Origin: Streptococcus cristatus ATCC 51100
Lineage (GTDB): Bacteria; Bacillota; Bacilli; Lactobacillales; Streptococcaceae
Direction of reading: 5' to 3'
NCBI RefSeq assembly: GCF_011612585.1
Contig: NZ_CP050133.1
Span: forward strand, 744,001 to 808,000
DNA: 64,000 bases
Both the position numbers and the translations under genes were made by a program. A model generated the notes under the pieces. It was given only the letters and a program-made list of their open reading frames with translations. It was not told the DNA's origin and made no database searches. Below are positions 45,394-57,921 of the stretch, piece by piece. Position 1 is the stretch's first letter; each line of letters starts with the position of its first letter.

Positions 45394-45660
45394 ATGAACG
45401 TAAAAAAATTCGCTATGCTTGTAACTCTTATCGGAATGTCTGTCTTCTTCCTAGCTGCATGTGGTTCTAAGAATGCTGACAATAAAGAAATTAGTGATGG
45501 AAAAAAAGTAGATTTTAAGAAAGATGCTGTTGATCAAAAAACGAAAACAGTAGACGGCAAGGAAGTGACAGAGTACACCATGCCGGACGGAAACGTGATT
45601 CAAATCCCAGCGGATGGAGAAGAATTACCAACAGATGAATCTGAATCAACTGATAAATAA
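45394..45660 (+). CDS. Small secreted lipoprotein
   Basis: 88-residue lipoprotein: signal peptide with lipobox 'FLAAC' (Cys near residue 22) followed by a short Lys/Asp-rich domain ('KTVDGKEVTEYTMPDGNVIQIP') and an acidic tail. AAAGGAG precedes the ATG; the longer frame from 45283 has no signal peptide at its start. It is directly upstream of the efflux ABC genes with a 28-bp gap, and may act with them as a sensor or accessory subunit (inference). Confidence 0.75.
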   Translation: MNVKKFAMLVTLIGMSVFFLAACGSKNADNKEISDGKKVDFKKDAVDQKTKTVDGKEVTEYTMPDGNVIQIPADGEELPTDESESTDK

Positions 45661-45688
45661 AAGTTAGAACTTGTAGGTTGGAGGCAAT

Positions 45689-46954
45689 ATGTTTCAAATA
45701 AAAAAAATGAATCGTAAAACCATTCTATTGGGAAGCACGGTCATTCTTGCTTGTGCAGGGCTGGGAGGCTATGTACTTCTTCATCAGGTTAATCAACAAC
45801 AAGCCATGAAAATGGTCGATAATAAGATTGATTCACTGACGGTCCAAGATGCTGTTAATAACAGTAAAAAAACAAGCCTAGTTTTATCTGGAGAAGTAGT
45901 TGCTAACAATAGTAGTAAGGTCAAGATTGACCCATCAAAAGGTGAAGTTAAGGAAGTATTCGTTAAAAATGGCGATACTGTTACACAAGGCCAGCCCCTC
46001 TTTTCCTATGTGACATCTCAGGAATTGACAGCTCAGTCTGCTCAGTATGATGCTCAAGCTAAAGCCAATAGCATTACGGCTGCACAAACTAGCGCATCTA
46101 TCAAATGGGAAACCTATAACCGAAAGCTGGCTAATCTCAATACTCTTAAGAATAAATACAATTCTAGTAAGGATGAGTCTTTGTTAGATCAGATAAAATC
46201 TGCTGAAGATGAACTGGCTCAATCGCTAAGTGACGCAAAGACTGCTGACAATGAAGTAACGAATGCGCAGATTGAGGCTGAAAAGGCTCAGGTGACAGCT
46301 CAGACGGAATCAGACCGTATGAAATATGATACCGTGACGGCTGATACAGCGGGGACCATTACCTCTATGAACGAAGATCTTCCGACTCAGTCCAAGGCTA
46401 AAAAGGAAGAAGAAACCTTTATCGAAATCATGGACAAGTCCAAAACTCTGATCAAAGGAAGCGTTAGTGAATTTGATCGTGAGAAGCTGAGTGTGGGTCA
46501 GAGAGTAGATGTTGTGGACCGTAAGGATCCTAAGAAACGCTGGAGTGGTACCGTGACGCAAGTCGGCACCTTGACAACTGCAAATACTGGAAATAGCAAT
46601 GGTGGAAATAAACAACAGGAAAATCCCAACCAAGGCAAGTTCCCTTATACTGTCGAGCTGGACCAAGGCGGTGAAATGCCACTTGTAGGCTCCCATTCTT
46701 ATGTGAATGTCGTAGAAAATGCTCCTGAAGCCGGCAAGGTAGTCGTCAATAAGGCCTATACTTTCAGTAAAAATGGTAAGACCTATGTCTGGAAGGTAGA
46801 GGGTAAAAAGGTGAAAATGAAGGAAGTTAAGACCAAGAAAGTCTCTGACCGTTTGGTAGAGATTACAGAAGGTCTGACTATGAAGGATACCATTTCGACG
46901 CCTAGAGAAGGCATGAAAGACGGAATGGAGGTAGGACAGAATGTTAAAGCTTAA
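45689..46954 (+). CDS. MacA-like efflux adaptor (HlyD/RND family) protein
   Basis: 421-residue membrane-anchored adaptor subunit with one N-terminal membrane segment (about 10-30), a lipoyl/barrel-sandwich domain, a coiled-coil hairpin (about 110-215) and a beta-barrel. A Gly/Asn/Gln-rich insertion around 'NTGNSNGGNKQQENPNQGKF' lies in the C-terminal half. It should link the ABC permease to the outside face in a MacAB-type efflux pump. GGAGG lies 4 nt upstream. The ATPase gene overlaps its 3' end by 14 nt. Confidence 0.87.
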   Translation: MFQIKKMNRKTILLGSTVILACAGLGGYVLLHQVNQQQAMKMVDNKIDSLTVQDAVNNSKKTSLVLSGEVVANNSSKVKIDPSKGEVKEVFVKNGDTVTQGQPLFSYVTSQELTAQSAQYDAQAKANSITAAQTSASIKWETYNRKLANLNTLKNKYNSSKDESLLDQIKSAEDELAQSLSDAKTADNEVTNAQIEAEKAQVTAQTESDRMKYDTVTADTAGTITSMNEDLPTQSKAKKEEETFIEIMDKSKTLIKGSVSEFDREKLSVGQRVDVVDRKDPKKRWSGTVTQVGTLTTANTGNSNGGNKQQENPNQGKFPYTVELDQGGEMPLVGSHSYVNVVENAPEAGKVVVNKAYTFSKNGKTYVWKVEGKKVKMKEVKTKKVSDRLVEITEGLTMKDTISTPREGMKDGMEVGQNVKA

Positions 46955-47615
46955 GAACATCCACAAATCTTATCAACAGGGCAGTCAGGAATTTCCGATT
47001 TTGAAAGGAATTGATTTGCATGTGAAAGAGGGGGATTTTCTAGCGATTATGGGGCCGTCTGGATCAGGTAAGTCCACTTTGATGAACATTATCGGCTGTT
47101 TGGACAAGGCTAGCGCAGGTTCTTATCATATCGAAGGGACTGACGTCTCTGACCTGTCTGACAACCAACTATCTGATTTGCGTAATCAGAAGATTGGCTT
47201 TGTTTTCCAGAATTTCAACCTCATGCCTAAGCTGACAGCCTGTCAAAATGTTGAACTGCCTCTGACTTACATGAAAGTTCCTAAAAAAGAGAGACGCGAG
47301 CGCGCTTTGGAAATGCTGCGATTGGTCGGTCTGGAAGAGAGAAGCGACTTTAAGCCTATGGAGCTGTCCGGCGGTCAAAAGCAACGGGTAGCTATTGCGC
47401 GTGCTCTGGTGACCAATCCCAGCTTTATTCTGGGAGACGAGCCGACTGGAGCGCTGGATACCAAGACCAGTGTTCAGATCATGGAGTTGTTCAAGCAGTT
47501 TAACGAACAAGGCAAAACTATTGTCATCATTACCCACGAGCCGGAAGTGGCTCAGCTTTGCAAGCAAACGGTTGTCTTGCGGGACGGTAATATAGAGACT
47601 CGGGCATTAGGATAG
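46941..47615 (+). CDS. MacB-like ABC transporter ATP-binding protein
   Basis: 224-residue ABC ATPase of the lipoprotein-export/MacB (LolD-like) type. Walker A 'GPSGSGKST', Q-loop 'FVFQNFNL', signature 'LSGGQKQRVAIARAL', Walker B 'FILGDEPTGALD', H-loop 'THEPE'. It overlaps the adaptor gene and is followed by the FtsX-like permease after 11 nt, so all three act together. In Firmicutes such systems often export or give resistance to antimicrobial peptides. Confidence 0.9.
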   Translation: MLKLKNIHKSYQQGSQEFPILKGIDLHVKEGDFLAIMGPSGSGKSTLMNIIGCLDKASAGSYHIEGTDVSDLSDNQLSDLRNQKIGFVFQNFNLMPKLTACQNVELPLTYMKVPKKERRERALEMLRLVGLEERSDFKPMELSGGQKQRVAIARALVTNPSFILGDEPTGALDTKTSVQIMELFKQFNEQGKTIVIITHEPEVAQLCKQTVVLRDGNIETRALG

Positions 47616-47626
47616 AAGGGGGCTAT

Positions 47627-48844
47627 ATGGAAGATATTTTTGTAGCTCTAAACTCCATCCTGTCCCACAAAATGCGCTCTATGCTGACCATGCTGGGGAT
47701 TATCATCGGGATTGGCGCTATTATTGCTATCTTTTCCATCATTGAAGGAAATACAGAAAATACCAAACGTCAGCTGATCGGTGGTAGCAATAATACCATC
47801 AAAGTCGTCTACGACAAGAAAAGCGCCATCGATCCCTCTATTCCAGAGAAATCCCAAGCGCAGAAGCCTTCCTACATTCCTTTCATGGGAGAGGATGTCT
47901 TGTCCAAAATCAAGGAAATTCCTGGAGTTAAAAATGCTTTGATGACCTATGGGGCGGACGAAAAGATTTATTATCTTAGTCAAAAGTCATCTAGCAAGGT
48001 TCAGGCAGTTTCCCAGTCGGTAGCTGACATCAAGCAGCAACGGCTGTTGGAAGGGGAGGGATTTGACTCTGAAGCCTTCAAAAATCAAGAGCAAGTAGCT
48101 TATCTAGAAAAGTCTCTTTATGATACCCTCTTTCCTAAGGGAGACGGTATCGGTAAGTATGTAGAAGTCAAGGGCAATCCTTTTAAAGTTATTGGCGTCT
48201 TTGAGTCTACTGAGCAGAGTGGCCTGACCTCTGGTTCGGAAAAGGTAGCCTATATTCCTCTGCAACAATGGCATCGGATTTTTGATACCATCAATGTCAG
48301 CCCAGAAGTCACCGTTCAGACCCACAAAGCCGATGATTTGAAGAAGGTAGCCAAGAAAGTTAGTGATTACCTCAATCAGCAGATGCCTCAGTCAGACTAT
48401 ATGTTTGGTGTGCTAAATCTGCAAGAATTTGAACGTCAATTGGATAACCTTAACCAGTCTAACTTTGTCTTGCTAGCGGGTATTGCCAGCATCTCCCTAT
48501 TAGTCGGAGGTATTGGGGTTATGAATATCATGCTGGTTTCGGTAACAGAGCGGACGCGTGAAATCGGGATTAAAAAGGCTCTCGGAGCTCGGCGCAAGAT
48601 CATTCTTAAGCAATTTCTGATTGAAGCAGTCATCCTGACTCTGATGGGTGGTATTATTGGCGTAGTAGCAGGTATCGCCTCTGGTTTTGCTATTACCCAG
48701 TCTTTGGCCTATCCATATATTTTATCTCTGTTTTCTGTCTTTGTAAGTTTGCTCTTTTGTTGTATAATAGGAGTAGTATTTGGGCTCTTGCCGGCTGTGA
48801 AAGCATCCAAGCTGGATCCAATTGAAGCCCTGCGATTTGAATAA
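47627..48844 (+). CDS. MacB-like ABC transporter permease (FtsX domain)
   Basis: 405-residue permease: one N-terminal membrane segment (about 18-40), a large extracytoplasmic domain of about 220 residues, then three segments in the C-terminal FtsX domain with 'TERTREIGIKKALGARRKII' as coupling helix. This is the MacB-type mechanotransmission layout. AGGGGG precedes the ATG. Confidence 0.9.
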   Translation: MEDIFVALNSILSHKMRSMLTMLGIIIGIGAIIAIFSIIEGNTENTKRQLIGGSNNTIKVVYDKKSAIDPSIPEKSQAQKPSYIPFMGEDVLSKIKEIPGVKNALMTYGADEKIYYLSQKSSSKVQAVSQSVADIKQQRLLEGEGFDSEAFKNQEQVAYLEKSLYDTLFPKGDGIGKYVEVKGNPFKVIGVFESTEQSGLTSGSEKVAYIPLQQWHRIFDTINVSPEVTVQTHKADDLKKVAKKVSDYLNQQMPQSDYMFGVLNLQEFERQLDNLNQSNFVLLAGIASISLLVGGIGVMNIMLVSVTERTREIGIKKALGARRKIILKQFLIEAVILTLMGGIIGVVAGIASGFAITQSLAYPYILSLFSVFVSLLFCCIIGVVFGLLPAVKASKLDPIEALRFE

Positions 48845-48865
48845 ATAAAGGAGAATCAAGCATAT

Positions 48866-49522
48866 ATGCACAAGATTTTAGTAGTGGAAGACGATACTAC
48901 GATCAATCAAGTCATTTGTGAATTTTTAAAAGAAAGTAACTATGCAGTTACACCAGTCTTTGATGGAGGCGAGGCTTTGCTTCAATTTGAAGCAGAGTCT
49001 TTTGACTTAGTTATTTTGGACATGATGTTGCCAACCATGAGTGGACTGGATGTCCTCAAGGAAATTCGCAAGACTTCTCAGATTCCAGTCATGATCCTGA
49101 CGGCGCTAGATGACGAGTACACTCAGCTAGTCAGCTTTAACCACCTTATCAGTGACTATGTGACCAAGCCTTTCTCACCACTGATCTTGGTCAAACGGAT
49201 TGAGAATATTCTGCGACGAAATACGGTTGCGTCAGAGATTACTGTTGGTGATTTGACCGTCTCTATCGATGATTGTACCGTTTACTGGCAGGAAGAAAAG
49301 ATGCCTCTGACCAAGAAAGAGTACGAAATCTTGCAGGCTCTAGCCAAGAGAAAGGATCACTTAGTGACCCGCGATCAGCTCATGAATACCATTTGGGGCT
49401 ACAGCGAGCTAGATAGCCGGGTGTTGGACAATCATATCAAGAACATTCGTAAGAAAATCCCAGGTATTCCTCTGAAAACCATCACAGGCATGGGCTATCA
49501 GCTTGGAGGAGAAGACACGTGA
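48866..49522 (+). CDS. Two-component response regulator (OmpR/VncR-like)
   Basis: 218-residue regulator: receiver domain with the phospho-acceptor Asp52 in 'VILDMMLP' and Lys in 'VTKPFSP', then a winged-helix DNA-binding domain (about 125-216, 'HLVTRDQLMNTIWG', 'NHIKNIRKKI'). It resembles the VncR-like branch of streptococci. It starts 21 nt after the permease stop and its stop overlaps the kinase start as GTGA, so it is coupled. It presumably controls the adjacent efflux operon. Confidence 0.88.
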   Translation: MHKILVVEDDTTINQVICEFLKESNYAVTPVFDGGEALLQFEAESFDLVILDMMLPTMSGLDVLKEIRKTSQIPVMILTALDDEYTQLVSFNHLISDYVTKPFSPLILVKRIENILRRNTVASEITVGDLTVSIDDCTVYWQEEKMPLTKKEYEILQALAKRKDHLVTRDQLMNTIWGYSELDSRVLDNHIKNIRKKIPGIPLKTITGMGYQLGGEDT

Positions 49523-50895
49523 AGATTGTCAAAAAGAACTTCCTCTTGACGACTTTCATTATCTTTGTCGTTGTGACGATCGTTCTATCCACTCTCTATT
49601 TTGCCATGCCGGTTTACTACCAGCAGGTCAAGGGAGGAGAAGCCCAGCGTGAGTTTGCTCAGGTAGCCAAGCAGGTCAAGGGAAAGTCCAGCCAAGAAAT
49701 CAGTGAGCTCTTGAGCAATTATAGCAAAAAAAGCAATCAGATCTGGTTCACCTTGTTAGCTAAAGACAATACGATTCTTTACCCAGCACTTGAAACGAAT
49801 GGAGAAAGCTCTCTCCAGCTGACGATTGTTCCGACCATTGCCAATAGTAATTACGAAAGCAAGACTCTGTCAGAAAGCTTTCAGACGTCGGACGGAAAAG
49901 AAGTAGTCCTGCGAGGGGAATATTCTCTGCAACCCGTTTCGGATGCCAGTCGGATCTTGCTTAATCTCTATCCTTTTGTATTATTTTTGTCGTTGAGTCT
50001 GGGAGGGCTTGCTGCCTATCTCTATAGTCGGACCTCCAGTCAGCGAATTAAGGATATTTCCTCTAGCACTCGGCAAATGACGAGTCTGCTTCCAGATGTT
50101 TCCTGTCAGGTGAAAGGGCACGATGAGATTGCTGACTTAGCTCAGGATATCAATCACTTATATGCCAACCTCCTAGCAAGTATGGAAGCTCTGCGATTAG
50201 AAAATGAAAAAGTTGCAGAAAGCGAGCGCGAAAAGGCAGAATTTCTCCGAATGACCTCCCACGAACTCAAGACCCCCATCACCAGCATGATGGGAATGAT
50301 TGACGGGATGATTTATGGAGTGGGTGATTTTAAAGATCGGGACAAATACCTACAGAAGTGCCGCGAAATATTGGAAGAACAATCAGGTCTAGTTCAGTCT
50401 ATCCTAGCCATTTCAAAACTAGAAATGACCATGGAGACAGAGCGAGAAATCTTCTCTCTCAAAGAGCTGCTTGAAGCAAATATCAGTACCTACAAGGTTC
50501 TGGCTGACCTCAAGCATTATCAATTTAATGTCCAACTTTCAGAAACAAAAGTCCGAGGAAATAAGACCTATTTACTGAAAGCTATTAAAAATTTGATTGA
50601 TAATGCCTTCCATTATACAGTAGAAGGCGGAGAAATCTTGGTTCGTTTAGAAGATGGGATGTTAGTTGTAGAAAATGAAGCTGAGCGAGTGTTGGATGAA
50701 TCACAGATTCAGCAGATTTTCCAGCCGTTTTATCGACCAGACTACAGTCGCAATCGTAAGGATGGCGGTACAGGACTGGGACTCTTTATCGTGCAGCAAA
50801 TTTTAGAAAAGCACCATCTCACTTATCGCTTTGAAGCAGTTGAAAATAGATGGATGCGCTTCACAATTTTTTTACCTCAAATGGAACAGATATGA
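49519..50895 (+). CDS. Two-component sensor histidine kinase
   Basis: 458-residue membrane kinase. Two membrane segments (about 8-28 and 148-168) enclose an extracellular sensor of about 115 residues. A HAMP-like region, the H-box 'MTSHELKTP' with His248, the N-box 'KNLIDNAFHYT' and the G-box 'GGTGLGLFIV' follow. It starts at GTG, overlapping the response regulator by 4 nt. Its stop codon TGA shares two bases with the third repeat copy, so the element lies exactly at the gene end. Signal unknown. Confidence 0.9.
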   Translation: MKIVKKNFLLTTFIIFVVVTIVLSTLYFAMPVYYQQVKGGEAQREFAQVAKQVKGKSSQEISELLSNYSKKSNQIWFTLLAKDNTILYPALETNGESSLQLTIVPTIANSNYESKTLSESFQTSDGKEVVLRGEYSLQPVSDASRILLNLYPFVLFLSLSLGGLAAYLYSRTSSQRIKDISSSTRQMTSLLPDVSCQVKGHDEIADLAQDINHLYANLLASMEALRLENEKVAESEREKAEFLRMTSHELKTPITSMMGMIDGMIYGVGDFKDRDKYLQKCREILEEQSGLVQSILAISKLEMTMETEREIFSLKELLEANISTYKVLADLKHYQFNVQLSETKVRGNKTYLLKAIKNLIDNAFHYTVEGGEILVRLEDGMLVVENEAERVLDESQIQQIFQPFYRPDYSRNRKDGGTGLGLFIVQQILEKHHLTYRFEAVENRWMRFTIFLPQMEQI

Positions 50896-51068
50896 GGCTG
50901 GGACAAAAGTCCTAGCCTCTCAATTGTTTTTGGATTGTCGAGTAAGACGCAGTGATTGAGTGGACTCTACTAGGCTGATTTCATCAGCTTTTACAGCCCT
51001 ACTCAACTGTGCGGAGGTGGGACGACGAAATCGAATTCTAACGAATTACCGATTTCTGTCCCACTCTC
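50894..51068 (+). repeat. 175-bp structured repeat element, copy 3
   Basis: Same length and orientation as copy 1. It begins inside the TGA of the kinase gene. The left end reads GAGGCTGGGACA, so the terminal repeat has two mismatches, but GGCTGGGAC-aaaa-GTCCTAGCC forms a hairpin. It separates the two-component system from the atp operon. Confidence 0.85.
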
Positions 51069-51149
51069 ATTTTTGCTTGGATTTTTATAGGATAAATGTT
51101 TGAAAAGCACTTTTATTCAAGTTTTGTTTTAAATTTAAAAGAAAAGTGC

Positions 51150-51163
51150 GAAAAACGCTTACA
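51150..51163 (+). promoter_or_regulatory. cre-like site upstream of the atp operon
   Basis: GAAAAACGCTTACA matches TGWAANCGNTNWCA except for the first two bases. It lies just before the -35 box. Confidence 0.35.
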
Positions 51164-51177
51164 ATATCACAAAATAA

Positions 51178-51206
51178 TTGACTATTACCTTTATTAGGAG
51201 TAAACT
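51178..51206 (+). promoter_or_regulatory. Promoter of the atp operon
   Basis: TTGACT, 17-bp spacer, TAAACT, followed by a leader of about 30 nt with AAAGGAG. Confidence 0.6.
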
Positions 51207-51245
51207 AATGGGGTACATTTAAAAAATATAAAAGGAGAATTCATC

Positions 51246-51446
51246 ATGAATTTAACATTTTTAGGACTTTGTATTGCCTGCTTTGGCGTCTCATTAGCTG
51301 AAGGTTTGATTATGAGCAATCTGTTTAAAGCAGCTTCACGTCAGCCAGAAATGGTTGATCAATTAAGAAGCTTGCTCATCATGGGTGTCGCTTTTGTTGA
51401 AGGTACTTTCTTCGTTACTTTGGTTATGTCTTTCATTATCAAATAG
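51246..51446 (+). CDS. atpE: F1Fo-ATP synthase subunit c
   Basis: 66-residue proteolipid, two membrane helices. Glu52 in '[10 protein letters not shown]' is the proton carrier; Glu19 in the first helix is shared with other streptococci. Together, several copies make the rotor ring. In streptococci the ATPase mainly pumps protons out under acid. First gene of the operon, as usual in this genus; strong AAAGGAG. Confidence 0.95.
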   Translation: MNLTFLGLCIACFGVSLAEGLIMSNLFKAASRQPEMVDQLRSLLIMGVAFVEGTFFVTLVMSFIIK

Positions 51447-51479
51447 TTTTTTCTATTTTAGAAAAGGGGGTGTCAAACC

Positions 51480-52193
51480 TTGGAAGAGAGTCTTAATCCG
51501 ACTATTCAGCTAGGCCCAATATCCTTTGATTTGACCCTGCTTGCTATGTCACTTGTGACCGTTTTGATGGTCTTTGGCTTTATCTACTGGGGCAGTAGAA
51601 AAATGTCCATCCGACCAAAAGGAAAGCAAAACTTACTTGAGTACGTCTATGATTTTGTCATTGGCTTTACTAAAGAAAATATTGGGGAACACTACATCAA
51701 AGATTATTCTTTGTTTATGTTTGCCTTGTTTCTTTTTATTGCAGTTGCCAATAATATCGGTTTGATGGCTAAAATTCAAACCACCAATGGCTACAATCTC
51801 TGGACCTCACCGACGGCAAATTTGGGCTATGACCTAGCCTTGTCCTTTATTATTACATTGATTAGTCATGTGGAAGGAATCCGTCGTCGTGGTTTTAAAG
51901 ATTACTTAAAAGCTTTTGCAACACCTGGATTTATGACTCCAATGAATATCTTGGAAGAATTTACCAATTTTGCCTCCTTAGCTCTGCGGATTTTCGGAAA
52001 TATCTTTGCAGGGGAAGTTTTGGCTGGCTTGTTGCTTACCTTGTCACAACAAGCATTTTATTGGTATCCAGCTGCTTTCCTAGGTAGTATGTTATGGACA
52101 GCCTTCTCGATATTTATTTCATGTATCCAGGCCTATGTCTTTACCATGCTGTCTTCGATGTATATCGGTAAGAAAATAAACGGTGAAGAATAG
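51480..52193 (+). CDS. atpB: F1Fo-ATP synthase subunit a
   Basis: 237-residue membrane stator with about five to six helices; the essential Arg is in '[14 protein letters not shown]', which forms the proton channel with subunit c. It starts at TTG, with AAAAGGGGGTG upstream; no ATG fits. Mutations in this gene and atpE are known to give optochin resistance in pneumococci. Confidence 0.95.
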   Translation: MEESLNPTIQLGPISFDLTLLAMSLVTVLMVFGFIYWGSRKMSIRPKGKQNLLEYVYDFVIGFTKENIGEHYIKDYSLFMFALFLFIAVANNIGLMAKIQTTNGYNLWTSPTANLGYDLALSFIITLISHVEGIRRRGFKDYLKAFATPGFMTPMNILEEFTNFASLALRIFGNIFAGEVLAGLLLTLSQQAFYWYPAAFLGSMLWTAFSIFISCIQAYVFTMLSSMYIGKKINGEE

Positions 52194-52215
52194 TAAGTAG
52201 AAAGGAAGAAAAGGA

Positions 52216-52710
52216 ATGCACGTAACTATCGGTGCCATTATTGGTGACTTTATTCTCATCGCTGGTTCCTTCCTTTTATTAATTTTTTTAGTAAAGAAGT
52301 TTGCCTGGGGCAATATTACCAGTATCTTAGAAGAACGTTCTAAAAAGATTACGGATGATATTGACGGGGCTGAATCAGCCCGCAAAAAGGCTGAGGAACT
52401 TGCGCAAAAACGTGAGAACGAATTAGCAGGAAGTCGTCAGGAAGCAACGACGATTATCGAACATGCTAAGGAAACAGCTGAAAAAAATAAGGCTGGAATT
52501 TTAGCGGATGCAGCTGAAGAAGCTGGACGTTTGAAAGCAAAAGCCAATCAGGAAATTGCTCAAAGCAAGGCAGAAGCCTTGAATAGCATTAAAGACGATG
52601 TGGCTGACCTAACAGTAAGTCTTGCAAGTAAGATCTTGAGCCAGCAGCTTGATACAAAAGCACACAGTGAGCTTATTGATCGTTATATTGATAAATTAGG
52701 AGATGCTTAA
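52216..52710 (+). CDS. atpF: F1Fo-ATP synthase subunit b
   Basis: 164-residue peripheral stalk subunit: one N-terminal membrane helix (about 7-27) and a long charged coiled coil. Its stop overlaps the atpH start as TAATG. AAGGAAGAAAAGG precedes the ATG. Confidence 0.94.
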   Translation: MHVTIGAIIGDFILIAGSFLLLIFLVKKFAWGNITSILEERSKKITDDIDGAESARKKAEELAQKRENELAGSRQEATTIIEHAKETAEKNKAGILADAAEEAGRLKAKANQEIAQSKAEALNSIKDDVADLTVSLASKILSQQLDTKAHSELIDRYIDKLGDA

Positions 52711-53246
52711 TGGACAAAAAGCACTATGCGGTAGTTGAAAAATATACCTTGCCTTTTGTTCAATTAGTATTTGAAAAAGGTCAGCAACAAGATGTTTTTG
52801 AAAAACTAAGCCAAATTAGGGCCGTGTTTGAGGAAACAAATCTTGCTGACTTTTTATCACATATTGGCGTTGATGAGGGAGAGAAGGAGAAGGCTCTTCG
52901 ACTTTTCCAAAACTCAGATTCACAGCTGATTGATAACTTTATCGAAATCGTTATTCTCAATCATCGAGCAGATTTGTTCTACGATATGTTGGTAGAAATT
53001 CAGCATCAGATTGAGAAACAAAGCAATGAATTTGAAGTGACGGTTAAATCTGTTCAAGCATTGACAGACAGTCAAAAAGAAAGATTGAAACCAATGATTG
53101 AGCAAAAAATGGGCCTCAAGGTTCGCTCGCTCAAGCAGGAATTGGATGCCAGCCTGATTGGCGGCTTCGTCATTTCAGCCAATAATAAGACAATTGATGC
53201 AAGTATAAAACGTCAATTACAACTCGTAAAAGAAAATTTGAAATAG
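52710..53246 (+). CDS. atpH: F1Fo-ATP synthase subunit delta
   Basis: 178-residue soluble subunit that ties the peripheral stalk to the F1 head. The C-terminal 'DASLIGGFVISANNKTIDASIKRQL' block is typical. Coupled to atpF. Confidence 0.94.
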   Translation: MDKKHYAVVEKYTLPFVQLVFEKGQQQDVFEKLSQIRAVFEETNLADFLSHIGVDEGEKEKALRLFQNSDSQLIDNFIEIVILNHRADLFYDMLVEIQHQIEKQSNEFEVTVKSVQALTDSQKERLKPMIEQKMGLKVRSLKQELDASLIGGFVISANNKTIDASIKRQLQLVKENLK

Positions 53247-53258
53247 AAAGTGGTGTGA

Positions 53259-54767
<1,509 letters not shown>

Positions 54768-54782
54768 GAATAGAGGTGTCAG

Positions 54783-55661
54783 ATGGCAGTTTCATTAAAT
54801 GATATAAAAAATAAAATTGCATCCACAAAAAACACCAGTCAAATCACTAATGCGATGCAGATGGTTTCTGCATCTAAGTTGGGCAAATCCGAAGAAGCGG
54901 CAAAGAACTTTCAAGTCTATGCTTCTAAGGTTCGGAAACTCTTGACCGACCTTTTGCATGGTCATGAGGAAGAAAATGTTAGCCATCATCCACTGCTAAA
55001 GAGCAGACCAGTTCAGAAAACGGCTTATATCGTCATTACGTCTGATCGTGGTTTGGTCGGTGGCTACAACGCAACCATTCTCAAATCCATGATGGAATTG
55101 ATTTCGGAATACCACGAAAAGGATGACTATGTCATTATTTCGATCGGTGGAATGGGAGCGGATTTCTTCCGAGCACGGGGCATTCAGCCAATTTATGAAT
55201 TGCGCGGTTTAGCCAATCATCCGAGTTTTGATGAAGTTCGGAAAATCATTTCCAAGACCATTGAAATGTATCAGAATGAGCTTTTTGATGAACTTTATGT
55301 GTGTTATAACCACCATGTCAACAGTTTGACCAGTCAGATGCGGGTAGAGCAGATGTTGCCAATCGTCGACTTGGATCCTAGTGAAGCCGATGAGAACTAT
55401 ATCCTCAATCTAGAACTAGAATCCAGTCGAAATGCGATTTTAGATCAGCTCTTGCCTCAGTTTGCTGAAAGTATGATTTACGGGGCCATTATTGACGCAA
55501 AAACTGCTGAAAATGCTGCTGGTATGACAGCCATGCAAACAGCAACAGATAACGCTAAAAAAGTTATCAATGATTTGACCATTCAGTATAACCGTGCTAG
55601 ACAAGCAGCTATCACGCAGGAAATTACTGAAATTGTGGCGGGTGCAAGTGCACTGGAATAG
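54783..55661 (+). CDS. atpG: F1Fo-ATP synthase subunit gamma
   Basis: 292-residue central shaft, with the N-terminal helix '[21 protein letters not shown]' and the C-terminal helix '[20 protein letters not shown]' forming the coiled coil inside the F1 head. Confidence 0.96.
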   Translation: MAVSLNDIKNKIASTKNTSQITNAMQMVSASKLGKSEEAAKNFQVYASKVRKLLTDLLHGHEEENVSHHPLLKSRPVQKTAYIVITSDRGLVGGYNATILKSMMELISEYHEKDDYVIISIGGMGADFFRARGIQPIYELRGLANHPSFDEVRKIISKTIEMYQNELFDELYVCYNHHVNSLTSQMRVEQMLPIVDLDPSEADENYILNLELESSRNAILDQLLPQFAESMIYGAIIDAKTAENAAGMTAMQTATDNAKKVINDLTIQYNRARQAAITQEITEIVAGASALE

Positions 55662-55680
55662 TGTCACAGAAAATAAATAG

Positions 55681-57105
<1,425 letters not shown>

Positions 57106-57115
57106 GAGGTGAATG

Positions 57116-57535
57116 ATGGCTCAAATGACAGTACAAATCGTTACACCGGATGGTCTGATTTATGACCACCGTGCTGCATTTGTTTCCGTAAAAACGATTG
57201 ACGGAGAAATGGGGATTTTGCCTCGCCATATCAATACAATTGCTGTTTTGGAAGTGGATCAAGTCAAGGTACGCAGAATCGATGATGACAAGCATATTGA
57301 CTGGATTGCGGTCAACGGTGGCATCATAGAAATTGCTGATAATGTGATTACTATTATCGCAGACTCAGCTGAGCGTGAGCGTGATATTGATATCAGCCGC
57401 GCTGAACGAGCTAAGCTACGTGCTGAGAAAGAGATCGAAGAAGCCCAAGACAAGCATTTGATTGACCAAGAGCGACGTGCTAAAATCGCCCTCCAGCGTG
57501 CCATCAACCGTATTAACGTTGGAACAAGAATGTAA
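57116..57535 (+). CDS. atpC: F1Fo-ATP synthase subunit epsilon
   Basis: 139-residue subunit that regulates the enzyme: N-terminal beta-sandwich ('[10 protein letters not shown]', '[14 protein letters not shown]') and C-terminal helical hairpin. Two adjacent ATG codons (57113 and 57116) are possible; the second gives a better distance to GAGGTGA. Last gene of the operon. Confidence 0.94.
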   Translation: MAQMTVQIVTPDGLIYDHRAAFVSVKTIDGEMGILPRHINTIAVLEVDQVKVRRIDDDKHIDWIAVNGGIIEIADNVITIIADSAERERDIDISRAERAKLRAEKEIEEAQDKHLIDQERRAKIALQRAINRINVGTRM

Positions 57536-57537
57536 TG

Positions 57538-57566
57538 AAAAAAGAATGGAATTTCCATTCTTTTTT
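57538..57566 (+). terminator. Terminator of the atp operon
   Basis: AAAAAGAATGGAA and TTCCATTCTTTTT form a near-perfect stem followed by T residues. Confidence 0.85.
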
Positions 57567-57606
57567 GCTGTCCCATACTCCTTTCCGCTAGAAATCGCTC
57601 TTCTTA

Positions 57607-57615
57607 TGGTATAAT
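57607..57615 (+). promoter_or_regulatory. Extended -10 promoter of the DUF1146 gene
   Basis: TGGTATAAT ends 7 nt before the ATG at 57623; the gap AAAGTCT has no ribosome site. Confidence 0.6.
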
Positions 57616-57622
57616 AAAGTCT

Positions 57623-57853
57623 ATGATAGAATTAATGTTTCGATTATGCAGTCATCTGCTCTTTATCTTTATGTCTTTTCATCTTTTGTCTACAGTGGTC
57701 TGTTGGGAAAGATTGCTAAAAGTAAATGCTGATAATGCCATCAAAATTCGTTTTTTGATTTTATTGCTAAGTATTGCCTTGGGCTACATGGCTAGCCTAT
57801 TTTTTATCGGTATTTATGATATGAGTCGGGCAATCTTTAATGGAACTTTATAA
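57623..57853 (+). CDS. DUF1146 family small membrane protein (YwzB-like)
   Basis: 76-residue protein with two membrane segments (about 4-24 and 43-66). The family is commonly found between the atp operon and murA in Firmicutes, which is the case here. Function unknown. Leaderless start predicted. Confidence 0.78.
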   Translation: MIELMFRLCSHLLFIFMSFHLLSTVVCWERLLKVNADNAIKIRFLILLLSIALGYMASLFFIGIYDMSRAIFNGTL

Positions 57854-57921
57854 GGTCAGAATCTTGATTTTATGGTATGATAGTAAGGATGAATTTATAA
57901 GGTTTGGAGTAACTATTTAGT

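Noticed and set aside
46310..46966. 218-codon frame opposite the MacA-like gene
   Set aside because: Fully antisense to a clear gene, no ribosome site and no recognisable protein features.
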